DNA of 64,000 nucleotides from assembly GCF_037976825.1 (NCBI RefSeq), contig NZ_CP150269.1, positions 3,547,501 to 3,611,500 of the forward strand. The letters run 5' to 3'. Shown here one piece after another: positions 36,053 to 44,340 of this stretch. A program made the position numbers and the translations under genes. The notes below the pieces were generated by a model. It was not told the DNA's origin. It worked only from the letters and a program-made list of their open reading frames with translations, and did not search any database. Source of the DNA: Paenibacillus sp. FSL K6-1330 (GTDB lineage Bacteria > Bacillota > Bacilli > Paenibacillales > Paenibacillaceae). Within the stretch, counting starts at the first letter, position 1; each line of letters begins with the position of its first letter.

Positions 36053-36269
36053 TTTCACACTGGACCTCCGGGGGGAATCTTGTCCATACCCGGTCATCTA
36101 CACACTCGAAACGCTCCGTGATATGAAAAAAGGACAAACGCTTCAGGTCATTTCGGACTGTCCGTCCGCACTTCGCAACGTGCCTGAGGAAGTCGTAAAA
36201 CACGGCTACACCATGGCACAGGAGCCAGTCAAAAACGGCCAGGAATTCAGCCTGTTTATCCAGGCGTAA
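36042..36269 (+). CDS. tsuB: TusA-like sulfurtransferase (TsuB/YeeD-like)
   Basis: 75 residues from ATG 36042, nine bases after AAAGGGG; the ATG at 36033 touches the ribosome site. LDLRGESCPYPVIYTLETL contains the C-P-x-P motif with the sulfur-carrying Cys at about residue 15, followed by GQTLQVISDCPSALRNVP, the typical second strand and helix of the TusA/YeeD fold. It overlaps the transporter gene and so is made with it. In characterised systems this partner takes sulfur from imported thiosulfate on the cytoplasmic side. Confidence 0.9.
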   Translation: MSVDFTLDLRGESCPYPVIYTLETLRDMKKGQTLQVISDCPSALRNVPEEVVKHGYTMAQEPVKNGQEFSLFIQA

Positions 36270-36290
36270 TGCTATTTATCATAATTGTGT

Positions 36291-36325
36291 AAAAAGCCTC
36301 CCTTCTGACAGGGGGGCTTTTTATG
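36291..36325 (+). terminator. Terminator after tsuAB
   Basis: AAAAAGCCTCCC pairs with GGGGGGCTTTTT around TTCTGACA. Confidence 0.88.
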
Positions 36326-36424
36326 AGCTGTTCTGCGGCAACTGAAAGCAACATGGAATGTTATCCTTGATTGGTGGTTTGCTCGGAAAATGGCTTTATA
36401 ATGGGAAAAAAGGATATGATTCAT

Positions 36425-36865
36425 ATGATTCATATGAATTTGAAGAAATTGCGAAAAAAACACCGATTTACCCAAGAAGAAGTTGCCGAGAAGATCGGCG
36501 TGTCAAGACAAGCTGTTGCGAAGTGGGAAAATGGAGAAACTGTACCGGATATTCAGCATTGTACAGCTCTCGCAGATCTGTATGGCGTAGTACTGGATGA
36601 TCTGGTCCATTACTCCGATAAGCATTCAGACATCGGCCTGCGGCCCAAGGGAAAACATATTTTTGGAATGGTACGGGTTGGGGAACGAGGACAGATCGTG
36701 ATTCCCAAAAAAGCCAGAGATATATTCGATATACGCCCCGGTGATAGCCTGGTGGTTTTGGGTGATGAAGAGCAGAAGGGAATTGCCATTATGAAAAGCG
36801 ATGGCTTGCTGCAGTTTGCAGAGGATATATTAAATGCGCAGACATTCGAGGAGGAAGATGAGTGA
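36425..36865 (+). CDS. Fused regulator: XRE helix-turn-helix plus AbrB/SpoVT-like domain
   Basis: 146 residues from ATG 36425, ten bases after AGGA; three near-identical in-frame starts (36416, 36425, 36434) result from a small repeat. Residues about 5-60 form an XRE-type HTH (FTQEEVAEKIGVSRQAVAKW). Residues about 83-130 are a swapped-hairpin AbrB/SpoVT/MazE-like domain (VRVGERGQIVIPKKARDIFD, then GDSLVVLGD). Each domain alone can bind DNA; together in one short chain they are uncommon. Its stop overlaps the ABC ATPase start by four bases, so it most likely autoregulates this exporter operon. Confidence 0.85.
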   Translation: MIHMNLKKLRKKHRFTQEEVAEKIGVSRQAVAKWENGETVPDIQHCTALADLYGVVLDDLVHYSDKHSDIGLRPKGKHIFGMVRVGERGQIVIPKKARDIFDIRPGDSLVVLGDEEQKGIAIMKSDGLLQFAEDILNAQTFEEEDE

Positions 36866-37596
36866 TTGCCATACAAACGATGAATTTAACCAAAAGATAC
36901 AAGACCAAAACCGCGGTTGATTCACTAAACCTTAAGATCGAGCATGGGGAGCTGTTTGCTCTGCTTGGCGTGAATGGTGCAGGAAAAACAACGACGATTA
37001 AGATGCTAACCTGTCTCAGTAAGCCAAGTAGCGGCGACGCGGCTCTGTTAGGAGACAGTATCGTTGCCAATCCATATGCAGTGAAAGAAAAAATTAATGT
37101 GTCTCCTCAGGAAACGGCTGTTGCTCGGAATTTGTCCGTGAAAGAGAATCTTGAGTTTATTGCTAAAGTTTACGGATATGACAGTTCAGCTATTGCCGTA
37201 AAGGTGGAAGAAATGCTGGATACTTTTAGTCTTCACGAGGTGGCTCAAGATAAAGCCAAGACGCTGTCGGGAGGCATGCAAAGACGACTTAGTATTGCCA
37301 TGGCTCTGATATCGAACCCTTCGATCCTTTTCCTAGACGAACCCACACTGGGACTGGATGTTATCGCGAGACGGCAGCTTTGGACAGCTATTAAACAACT
37401 TAAGGGAAAAATCACCATCATTCTGACAACTCACCATATGGAGGAGGCAGAAGCGCTTTCGGATCGAATCGGGATTATGGCGAAAGGGAGATTAAAGGCA
37501 GTTGGAACTGCTGCAGAATTAATAGAAAAGACAAACACTCCAACACTTGAGGATGCTTTTGTATCTTTAGCTGCATTAGAGGAGGCAACAGGATGA
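36862..37596 (+). CDS. ABC-2 type exporter ATP-binding protein
   Basis: 244 residues, GTG start with GGAGGAAG. Walker A LGVNGAGKTTTIKML at about 34-48, Q-loop INVSPQETAVARNL, signature LSGGMQRRLSIAMAL, Walker B SILFLDEPTLGLDV and switch His in LTTHHMEEAEALSD. This is the drug/antibiotic exporter (CcmA/YadG-like) class. It overlaps the regulator gene and the permease gene by four bases each, so the three are one translationally coupled operon. Cargo unknown; antibiotic efflux is the usual role. Confidence 0.93.
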   Translation: MIAIQTMNLTKRYKTKTAVDSLNLKIEHGELFALLGVNGAGKTTTIKMLTCLSKPSSGDAALLGDSIVANPYAVKEKINVSPQETAVARNLSVKENLEFIAKVYGYDSSAIAVKVEEMLDTFSLHEVAQDKAKTLSGGMQRRLSIAMALISNPSILFLDEPTLGLDVIARRQLWTAIKQLKGKITIILTTHHMEEAEALSDRIGIMAKGRLKAVGTAAELIEKTNTPTLEDAFVSLAALEEATG

Positions 37597-38330
37597 GATC
37601 TACAGCATTTGCCACACGAAACCACAAAGAAATGGTTAGAGATCCGCTGAATTTGGCCTTTGGCATCGGCTTCCCATTGGTTATACTGTTGTTGCTATCT
37701 GCCCTGCAACAGAACATTGAAATTGAACTCTTTGTCATTGATCAGCTTGTTCCGGGCGTTGCCGTGTTCGGGTTCTCCTTCATTTCACTTTTCTCTGGGA
37801 TGCTTATAGCCAAAGATCGGAGCTCCTCATTTTTAATGAGATTGTATACGGGTCCGCTAACTCCACCGAATTATATCGTGGGATATACATTACCTTTACT
37901 TCCGATGGCGTTTCTCCAGGTTGCCATAACCTTTGTTGCGGCTTCATTCTTGGGATTACAAGTAACTTTGAATGTTCTGCTCTCCGTTGTTGTGCTCCTT
38001 CCAACAGCTGTTCTGTTTATAGGAATCGGGTTGCTGGCAGGCAGTATATTTAATGATAAGCAGGTAAGTGGTATATGTGGTGCGTTATTGACGAATCTTA
38101 GCGCATGGCTTAGCGGCACTTGGTTTGATCTGAATCTTGTCGGCGGTTGGTTTAAAGAGATTGCGTATGTACTCCCCTTCGCCCATGCGGTTGACGCGGG
38201 AAGAGCCGCGATTTCAGGAGATTACACTTCGATCTTACCTCACCTGTGGTGGGTGATTGGGTATACCGTGGTTATCATGGTTGTCGCCATTTTCGCGTTT
38301 AGGAAGAAAATGAGTGGAGACAACGATTAG
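37593..38330 (+). CDS. ABC-2 type exporter permease
   Basis: 245 residues with six membrane helices. An N-terminal amphipathic stretch (KEMVRDPLNLAFGIGFPL) leads into helix 1, and the late LSAWLSGTWFDLNLVGGWFKEIAYVLPF region is the ABC2_membrane hallmark with its conserved periplasmic loop. It pairs with the preceding ATPase. The stop TAG overlaps a GTG that could begin a short downstream peptide. Confidence 0.9.
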   Translation: MRSTAFATRNHKEMVRDPLNLAFGIGFPLVILLLLSALQQNIEIELFVIDQLVPGVAVFGFSFISLFSGMLIAKDRSSSFLMRLYTGPLTPPNYIVGYTLPLLPMAFLQVAITFVAASFLGLQVTLNVLLSVVVLLPTAVLFIGIGLLAGSIFNDKQVSGICGALLTNLSAWLSGTWFDLNLVGGWFKEIAYVLPFAHAVDAGRAAISGDYTSILPHLWWVIGYTVVIMVVAIFAFRKKMSGDND

Positions 38331-38359
38331 TGAATGGACTCATGAAGAGGGACGACTAT

Positions 38360-38434
38360 ATGTTACAACCAGAACAATTATTGGATCTCTTGGAAAACTA
38401 CGAGCTGGAAAGTGTGAAAAGCTCTCCAAGTTAA
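38360..38434 (+). CDS. Possible 24-residue peptide ending inside a terminator
   Basis: ATG 38360 follows GAGGG by nine bases and encodes 24 residues starting MLQPEQLLDLLENYELES. In-frame starts at 38342 (ATG) and 38330 (GTG, overlapping the permease stop) would lengthen it to 30 or 34 residues. Its TAA stop lies within the terminator hairpin. It could be a short functional peptide, the remnant N-terminus of a lost gene, or chance. No family recognised. Confidence 0.3.
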   Translation: MLQPEQLLDLLENYELESVKSSPS

Positions 38435-38459
38435 TTGAATGACTTGGAGAGCCTTTTTA
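38419..38459 (+). terminator. Terminator of the exporter operon
   Basis: AGCTCTCCAAGT and ACTTGGAGAGC are perfect arms around a ten-base loop, followed by five T. Confidence 0.88.
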
Positions 38460-38479
38460 TTGGAGAAGATTATATTGAA

Positions 38480-39601
38480 TCAGAGCTTGATTTTAAGCGT
38501 GTCACCATCAAGATAGACACCCTCGGAACGCATAATCGGCAGCTTCTGCTCCGCCGAAAAGCCAATGGTTTCCCCGTCTCTTAGTGTGACGTTCTGTTCA
38601 ACGATGTATAAAGAAATATCCATAAGGAATTCACGAAGCTCGGCAGGTGTCACCTGGCTGTCCAGCACTTCGATCTCGTCTTTACCAAAGGCTCTGAGCC
38701 CATATGTATATCCATTGACTCCGGATTCTGTACGAACTAGCCCGAAGTATACGAGATTTAACAGTGGAAAAAGATCGTCGGATTTCATGGTTTCAGCCAT
38801 TTCCACAAAGAGCTCAGGCTGAAATACCGTGCCGGATGAATAGAGACCGACGGCATTTGGCAGCTTCAAACAGCTCGCCGCCAGCTTGGTGTACACCCTG
38901 CCGCTATCAAGCGGGGAGGCAGCACGCGAAAACACCGCCAGAATAAGCTGGCTGACATGGGTTTTGGTTACCTCCATAGCCTCTGGCCACAGATAGTTGC
39001 CTTGCGCGTAATGCTCAGCCTCGCCATCCGGTACCGGAGCGTCAACGAAGCTGACCGCGATCATGCAGCCGTCTGCCTCAAAGAGCAGAATTCCTTCTTT
39101 TTCCTCTCCGGAGCTGCCATCCTCCGGGGAAGAGGAAATATTCCAATCGTGCAGAAGATTTGCTTTGATCTGTTCCAGGTCGCATTCCGGGGAGTTCAAC
39201 AGAACGAAGCCATTAAATATCCCGGATGATTCATTGGAATCCAGCGTGTTATCCTCTGAAGCTTCCCCTGCCTCATATTGTGCAGCCTGCTTCATCCAAT
39301 ACTCACGAATCATGTTAACCATGGCTACAGCTTCCTGTTCCGCGGTGGAAGGATGATAGGGCTGCATCTCACTGAATACATGTCCACAATGCTCGGTGTC
39401 TGACGGACTTTCATAACCGCCGCAAACGCCGACCAGCCATTTGCCAAACAGGGTCTTCTTATATTTGAAAATATAATAATGCATGTCGTGGAGATCAAAT
39501 TCTCCCGCTAATTCGATTTTGCTGGGTTTATGGCCGAGCTCTTGTTCATTTGCCAGCCATTCGATCATGGAATCCTTAGCTGCTTGTTGTTGAACTGTCA
39601 T
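38480..39601 (-). CDS. DUF4261-like protein
   Basis: 373 residues, no signal peptide or membrane helix, acidic. Residues about 130-365 follow the DUF4261 pattern: GFVLLNSPECDLEQIKANLL, then GILLFEADGCMIAVSFVDAPVPDGEAEHYA broken over two strands, LWPEAMEVTKTHVSQLILAVF, and a closing YLDGDTLKIKL. Residues 1-80 form a separate small domain with a strand-turn pattern (DLHDMHYYIFKYKKTLFGKWLVGVCGGY) and a possible Cys/His pair. DUF4261 proteins are widespread, often near secretion or immunity genes, and their function is unknown. Here it is convergent with the exporter operon and alone. Start ATG after GAGAGGAA-type site. Confidence 0.75.
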   Translation of the reverse strand: MTVQQQAAKDSMIEWLANEQELGHKPSKIELAGEFDLHDMHYYIFKYKKTLFGKWLVGVCGGYESPSDTEHCGHVFSEMQPYHPSTAEQEAVAMVNMIREYWMKQAAQYEAGEASEDNTLDSNESSGIFNGFVLLNSPECDLEQIKANLLHDWNISSSPEDGSSGEEKEGILLFEADGCMIAVSFVDAPVPDGEAEHYAQGNYLWPEAMEVTKTHVSQLILAVFSRAASPLDSGRVYTKLAASCLKLPNAVGLYSSGTVFQPELFVEMAETMKSDDLFPLLNLVYFGLVRTESGVNGYTYGLRAFGKDEIEVLDSQVTPAELREFLMDISLYIVEQNVTLRDGETIGFSAEQKLPIMRSEGVYLDGDTLKIKL

Positions 39602-39856
39602 TGTGTTCCTCTCCTTATGTATGTGCGATAGTATAACTGTTATATTCTACCAACCTTTATGGTGTTGGGCAATACTAGAAAAACGCGGATGATTAGCCGA
39701 TGAGGGAACGTTTTTTTTGGCTGCGGTATTCTCAAATATAGGCAGGATTGATCCATAACCATATTGAATATTTTTACATACATACGGAGGAATGGTGGTG
39801 GGTAGGAGGAACTTCTAAGGGTTTCATATGAGCAGAAAATAATATTACGTAACCTG

Positions 39857-40288
39857 ATGGAACTCTATCAATACGATATGAGTCCATATGAAGATGAGCG
39901 TGAGAATGACGTTAACGAATTTGGCCTGTACGATTATAAGTATTTAGACCATTACTGGACGGAAGAGGGGCGGTATCCTTACCTTGTTATACAATCGGGG
40001 AAGCTGGCCGGATTTGTATTGGTGAGAGAAATTAAAACAGCAAGTGATGCAACTCCAAACTATTCCATGGCGGAATTTTTCATCTTGAAAAAATACCGAA
40101 AGCAGTCAATTGGTAAAGAGGCAGCTTTCAAAGTGTTCGAAATGTTTAAGGGCAATTGGAGTATCGCTTGGTTGGAAAAAAATCTGTCAGCCCAAGCTTT
40201 TTGGACAAAAGTCATCTCAGAATACAAGGCCGGCGAATATTCCAAAACCATGTTCTCAGGTAACCCTGCAATTGAATTTTGTGTCTAA
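39857..40288 (+). CDS. GNAT-family acetyltransferase; 5' end possibly frameshifted
   Basis: 143 residues from ATG 39857, which has no ribosome site. GNAT core: YLVIQSGKLAGFVLVREI (strands 2-3), MAEFFILKKYRKQSIGKEAAFKVFEMF (strand 4 and acetyl-CoA loop, here RKQSIGK), and a short C-terminal AFWTKVI region. Upstream, ATG 39828 has a good AAGGG site but stops after four codons; one extra A in the A4 run at 39836-39839 would join it to the body and add about ten residues typical of this subfamily (MSRKIILRNL). The substrate is unknown. Single gene. Confidence 0.75.
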   Translation: MELYQYDMSPYEDERENDVNEFGLYDYKYLDHYWTEEGRYPYLVIQSGKLAGFVLVREIKTASDATPNYSMAEFFILKKYRKQSIGKEAAFKVFEMFKGNWSIAWLEKNLSAQAFWTKVISEYKAGEYSKTMFSGNPAIEFCV

Positions 40289-40429
40289 AGGGTCTTCTTT
40301 TCCTTATTCAATAGGTAAAATGAACATGTTATTTTCCCTGATAATAAATCACCTAGAATGAAGAATCATCATAAATCCATCCGGGACGGTCGCCTAACCG
40401 CCATCCACTGAATATATCTGGAGTATCAG

Positions 40430-41818
40430 ATGATTCAAGAGAGGATGTTGGCCTTGCAAGCTGTTTCTCATGATCTCGTTCAAGGATGGATTGCCTACAC
40501 ATCGAATCGTGGTGGATCGTTCGACATTTGGCTGTACCGACCACAGGACGGACTTCATGTTCAACTTACTCGGGGACTTGGCGCGGAATTTTCCGTTCCC
40601 TATTGGTCGCCCGACAGCAGGAGTATCGCATTTATCGGAATTGGAAATGTGGTCTACTTGCTGAGTATCGCCACGCGTACTGTAGCCAGGATTGACCAAA
40701 CCGAACCTTTCACGCTGTTGGACTGGTCTCCTGACAACCGGTCTCTGGTGTATGTTAAAAACGACCGAATCGTCGTTTATGATACTATCACGCATCGGAG
40801 CTATACCTTCTCAGAGCCAGGAGCTAGTGATGTCCAATGGTTCCCTTCGGGAACGGAGCTGCTATTTGCGGCTCCCGATGCCAGCGGCATCACGCAGCTC
40901 TTCCGCATGCGAACCGATGGTACGAACCGGAGACAAATCACGCAAAATACGAACGGACCGCTCCACGACGTTCGGATATCCCCGGACGGAACCTTCGCAC
41001 TGTATACATTCCCTGGTGCAAGCATCTCCATAATTTCAACTGTGGATTTGGCAACGGGTACCATCTATACGCTGGAAGGCGGACCGCTCGCCAAAAACTA
41101 TTTTCCGTCATGGTCCCAGGACTCCCAGAGCATCGCCTACAGCGCAACCGCTTATGATGAGCCCAATTATTATTCTCTTATCCAGATCGACAGCCGCACC
41201 GGTCAGAATCAACGAACGATTGCGGCATCCGACTGTTTTGCCACTCCCGTAGGGTGGTCCCCGGACGGTATGAAAATCGCGTATTTATCGGGATGCGCAG
41301 GTGTAGAAAGTGCAAGTCAGCTCTGGATTGTGGATCTCAGGGATCAGGTGCCGGTGAACGTTGTCAGTGGCGGCCGGATTACAGCCTTGCAGTGGTCTCC
41401 TAGAGCCAGAAGGATTTCGGAAAACATCTTTACCAGCTTTGTGTACCGGGTATCCTTTCCATATCCCGCAAACTGGCGTCGGGTCAGTGAAGAGAGATAC
41501 GAAGGGGCCGACGGTTTTTTTCAGGTATCTGCGATTTCATCGGGTGAAGGTATTACCGAAGTGTGCCACTCTGAAGCCTTTCACCCATTGATGCCTTACG
41601 GTTCATCACCAAGAATTGTTCCTGTGAAGATACAAAATCAAGAAGCGTGTTTTATTTTTCCGTCAGCCGACCAACCAGCGGAGATGAATAAGCAGTCCGC
41701 CCTGATCGTAAGATACCCACGCCCTGTCCAAATTGGGGAAACGTTCTACAATTATTTTATCTTGTTCGCTGACGTCAACCATATCCGTCAAATTGGCACG
41801 CGGTTGTCGTTCATATAG
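40430..41818 (+). CDS. TolB-like beta-propeller protein
   Basis: 462 residues. Residues about 15-320 contain repeated W-S-P-D-x-x-S/K-I-A/V-Y/F blades (PYWSPDSRSIAFIG, LDWSPDNRSLVYVK, PSWSQDSQSIAYSA, VGWSPDGMKIAYLS), the WD40-like/TolB propeller, about six blades. The last 130 residues are a different domain (VSFPYPANWRRVSEERYEG onwards) resembling PsbP-like or DUF-type extensions. No signal peptide is visible, unlike periplasmic TolB of Gram-negatives, so a cytoplasmic scaffold role is more likely. It is monocistronic with GGAG before ATG. Confidence 0.8.
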   Translation: MIQERMLALQAVSHDLVQGWIAYTSNRGGSFDIWLYRPQDGLHVQLTRGLGAEFSVPYWSPDSRSIAFIGIGNVVYLLSIATRTVARIDQTEPFTLLDWSPDNRSLVYVKNDRIVVYDTITHRSYTFSEPGASDVQWFPSGTELLFAAPDASGITQLFRMRTDGTNRRQITQNTNGPLHDVRISPDGTFALYTFPGASISIISTVDLATGTIYTLEGGPLAKNYFPSWSQDSQSIAYSATAYDEPNYYSLIQIDSRTGQNQRTIAASDCFATPVGWSPDGMKIAYLSGCAGVESASQLWIVDLRDQVPVNVVSGGRITALQWSPRARRISENIFTSFVYRVSFPYPANWRRVSEERYEGADGFFQVSAISSGEGITEVCHSEAFHPLMPYGSSPRIVPVKIQNQEACFIFPSADQPAEMNKQSALIVRYPRPVQIGETFYNYFILFADVNHIRQIGTRLSFI

Positions 41819-42083
41819 CTAAATATTCCTTCCTTTCAACCACAGAAGATAATTCCTACTTGACAGGTGGTATTAATTGGTTTAATCTAGCCACAGGTAT
41901 TAAGCTTCAGTCATCATTAAATGATCATTCATTATCTTAGCATTGAACGATAAGGTCAGCCGATTGGTCCACCAAAGGCTCCTGTTTACTCGTTTTGTCG
42001 TTAATACGACAAAGGGTAGATGGGGGTCTTTCTGTATTTTCAAGAGTTAGCTGTAGCAGATAAGGACCGGCATACGGAGGTTC

Positions 42084-42647
42084 ATGACCCGAGAGAGGAG
42101 CGACATGGAAGAGAAGGATTGGGATTTATTGGAGGAGGCCGATTGGCATTTTCGCAAAGTGGTACGCAGGTTTGTCAAAGAGCGTGACAAAATCTCGGTA
42201 GAAGGCATCTCACTGCCAGGCTTGCTGATTCTCAACACGATATTCCGGAATGGTGAACAGAGGCTTGGTGAACTGGCGGAACAGCTCGATTTCACATCCG
42301 GAGCGGTAACGGCGATATGCGACAAGCTGGAGACTTCCGGATTCGCGATCAGAAGGCGGAGCAAGACAGACCGGAGAGCGATTGCCTTAGACATTACAGA
42401 AGCAGGAAGACAGATGCTGCAGCGTAACGAAAATGTTGGCGGGTACATGATTGAGCTGATCTTCGGCGCATTCTCGTACGAGGAGCTCAGGGAACAGATT
42501 CATTATTTTAAACGGCTCAATGAACATCTTGAAGGTTTCTCGGATTCCGTGCTGCGACAGTGCGCATTATCCGCCGAACCCAACAAAGGAAACGTTCAAG
42601 GTCATCGCGGCTCCTTGAAACGTTCGAATGCATTTATTTCTTACTAA
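42084..42647 (+). CDS. MarR-family transcriptional regulator
   Basis: 187 residues; ATG after CGGAGG. Winged helix: LPGLLILNTIFRNGEQRLGELAEQLDFTSGAVTAICDKLETSG in pieces at about 45-90 is the helix-turn-helix, and RRRSKTDRRAIALDITEAGRQML is the wing with the conserved D-R-R. Helices on both ends give the dimer interface. The C-terminal 25 residues (NKGNVQGHRG onwards) are basic and atypical. Downstream lies a broken substrate-binding protein gene that it may once have controlled. Ligand not visible. Confidence 0.88.
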   Translation: MTRERSDMEEKDWDLLEEADWHFRKVVRRFVKERDKISVEGISLPGLLILNTIFRNGEQRLGELAEQLDFTSGAVTAICDKLETSGFAIRRRSKTDRRAIALDITEAGRQMLQRNENVGGYMIELIFGAFSYEELREQIHYFKRLNEHLEGFSDSVLRQCALSAEPNKGNVQGHRGSLKRSNAFISY

Positions 42648-42659
42648 ACTCAAATTTGA

Positions 42660-43028
42660 AAGGAAGTTGTGACGATGGGACATCCGACGATTTATCCAAC
42701 AGGTAGACGTTGCATTCGGAGCGGACTTCCCGCTCCTGAACGCTGTCAGCAAAGGCGATTACTCCATCTTCGCTTCATCCGGAACAGCAACGGATTTTAG
42801 CGCGAGCGAATGGAAGCTGTTCGTTCGTAAAGAGATCGGGAGCGCTGTCGATCTCAAGGGAAAAAGTTTAGTTTCTCAAGAGGCACTTTCATCCCCTATC
42901 TATGGGATGTTTATTTGGCTGAAAACGGGGTTGCGTTCTCGGATGTGGAACTAATCGGACAGGGAGGTTTCGACGAGGCGTATGTGGCTCTCAAACAAGG
43001 CGACATCGACGCCGCCTGGGGCCCGTGA
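42660..43028 (+). pseudogene. Broken ABC substrate-binding protein gene (SsuA/TauA-like)
   Basis: Two frames carry parts of one protein. The first gives VAFGADFPLLNAVSKGDYSI from about 42709, then ASSGTATDFSASEWKLF and a helix IGSAVDLKGK. The second, shifted near 42865, gives FSRGTFIPYLWDVYLAENGV and ends GGFDEAYVALKQGDIDAAWG before TGA at about 43028. Both fit the NMT1/SsuA family of nitrate, sulfonate or taurine binding proteins, where K-G-x-x-V-x-x-x-x-G-T is a domain hallmark. The N-terminus with signal peptide and the C-terminal third are missing. At least one frameshift plus two deletions indicates a dead gene. Confidence 0.7.
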
Positions 43029-43175
43029 CTACACGCTTAGATAGCGGGTTCAATACGGTCTCTTTTTGTCCATTTTAAAATGTAATCTTGTGAGGAGGGG
43101 ATACGATTAAAACATCTTATTATTTTTTCGTTGGTTCATTTGCAGCAAATAATGAAAAAAATTGCGCAAAAAACG

Positions 43176-43202
43176 TTGAATAATTTGCCAATGAAGTATA
43201 AT
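43176..43202 (+). promoter_or_regulatory. Probable sigma-A promoter of the LacI gene
   Basis: TTGAAT (43176-43181) and TATAAT (43197-43202) are separated by 15 bases. A LacI-operator-like AAGCGTTTTCC lies about 25 bases downstream, between promoter and start codon. Confidence 0.45.
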
Positions 43203-43263
43203 ATTGCAACAAAGGGAAGGATAAGCGTTTTCCAAAATTTCAATAGACAGGTGTTATGCCGAA

Positions 43264-44319
43264 ATGAAAATAACTTTAAAAGACATTGCCGACCATGCAA
43301 ATGTATCTATTTCTTCTGTATCGAGGGCTTTAAACAACGCAAACTCAACAGCACTTGTAAACGACCAAACGCGTCTGCGCATTATTCAAGCTGCCAAGGA
43401 CCTGGGTTACCATAAGTTTAACAATTCACTGCAAAAAAACGAAAATTTTTCAGTGAATAAAAAAGTTCCAAAGAGAGTGGGACTCGCTTTATATGATGTA
43501 AAAGCTAAATACCAAGATCCTTATTTTTCAGAAATCATTTACGGGATCGAAAGTGAATTGATTGATCAAGAATGTATATTGGACTTTACATTTGAGGTGC
43601 AAGATATTTTCAATTTCAATTTATTTGGGGATATGAACGAGAGTGACTTAGGAGTTATTTGTATCGGACCGCTTAAGCATGATTTTATAGATGAGCTTAA
43701 TAATCGGGTTCCATTTGTCATATCGGTGGGCGGAATACCTAAGCTGGACATTGATTATGTTACGGTGGATTTTCGCAATGCGGCAATGCAAGCAGTTCAA
43801 TATTTGGTAGATCTTGGTCATCGAGATATCGCTTATATTGGCGGAAGCTCTCAAGTTGGAATGCCGATTGATCAAGAAGAACGTTTCTATGGATATAAAG
43901 AAGCGATGGAGTTGAACCATCTTGACATTGTTCCGGAGTGGGTTCAAGACGGCTGCTTTGATCTGACCAAGAGCTATGAAGCCATGAAAAAAATTTTAAA
44001 CACGCAGAGTCCGCCCTCGGCCGTATTTACAGCTAGCGACAAAATGGCATTTGGGGCGTACAAGGCAATTGGTGAATATGGGCTATCGATTCCAAATGAT
44101 ATATCTGTTGTTTCTTTTGATAATGTCGAAATGTCAGAATTCATTAACCCTCCGTTAACAACGGTACAGGTTCACAAGGAGGAAATGGGGAGAATCGCAG
44201 TCAAATTACTGCTTCAGCGCATGGAAGGGGGGATACCTTTGCCATTGATCAGCTATTTGCCGACAAAACTAATGGTCCGCAGTAGCTGTACCGAGAAAAG
44301 CGAAGTGAAAACTATATGA
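43264..44319 (+). CDS. LacI-family transcriptional regulator
   Basis: 351 residues. Residues 1-55: TLKDIADHANVSISSVSRALNN is the LacI HTH, followed by a hinge helix (TRLRIIQAAKDLGYHKFNN). The rest is the periplasmic-binding-like sensor domain: ATGs, IGGSSQVGMPIDQEERFYGYKEAM and VFTASDKMAFGAYKAIGEYGL, then ISVVSFDNVEMSEFINPPLTTV, the usual LacI/GalR features. No strong ribosome site is visible upstream of the ATG. The secreted phosphoesterase gene starts 21 bases after its stop, so the two are one operon. The ligand is likely a sugar or sugar-phosphate, by family. Confidence 0.92.
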   Translation: MKITLKDIADHANVSISSVSRALNNANSTALVNDQTRLRIIQAAKDLGYHKFNNSLQKNENFSVNKKVPKRVGLALYDVKAKYQDPYFSEIIYGIESELIDQECILDFTFEVQDIFNFNLFGDMNESDLGVICIGPLKHDFIDELNNRVPFVISVGGIPKLDIDYVTVDFRNAAMQAVQYLVDLGHRDIAYIGGSSQVGMPIDQEERFYGYKEAMELNHLDIVPEWVQDGCFDLTKSYEAMKKILNTQSPPSAVFTASDKMAFGAYKAIGEYGLSIPNDISVVSFDNVEMSEFINPPLTTVQVHKEEMGRIAVKLLLQRMEGGIPLPLISYLPTKLMVRSSCTEKSEVKTI

Positions 44320-44340
44320 ACGTTTGAGGAGGGTATAATA

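Noticed and set aside
43131-43415. Frame overlapping the LacI start in another phase
   Set aside because: It is shifted against the LacI helix-turn-helix sequence and becomes Cys/Asn-rich with no motif.
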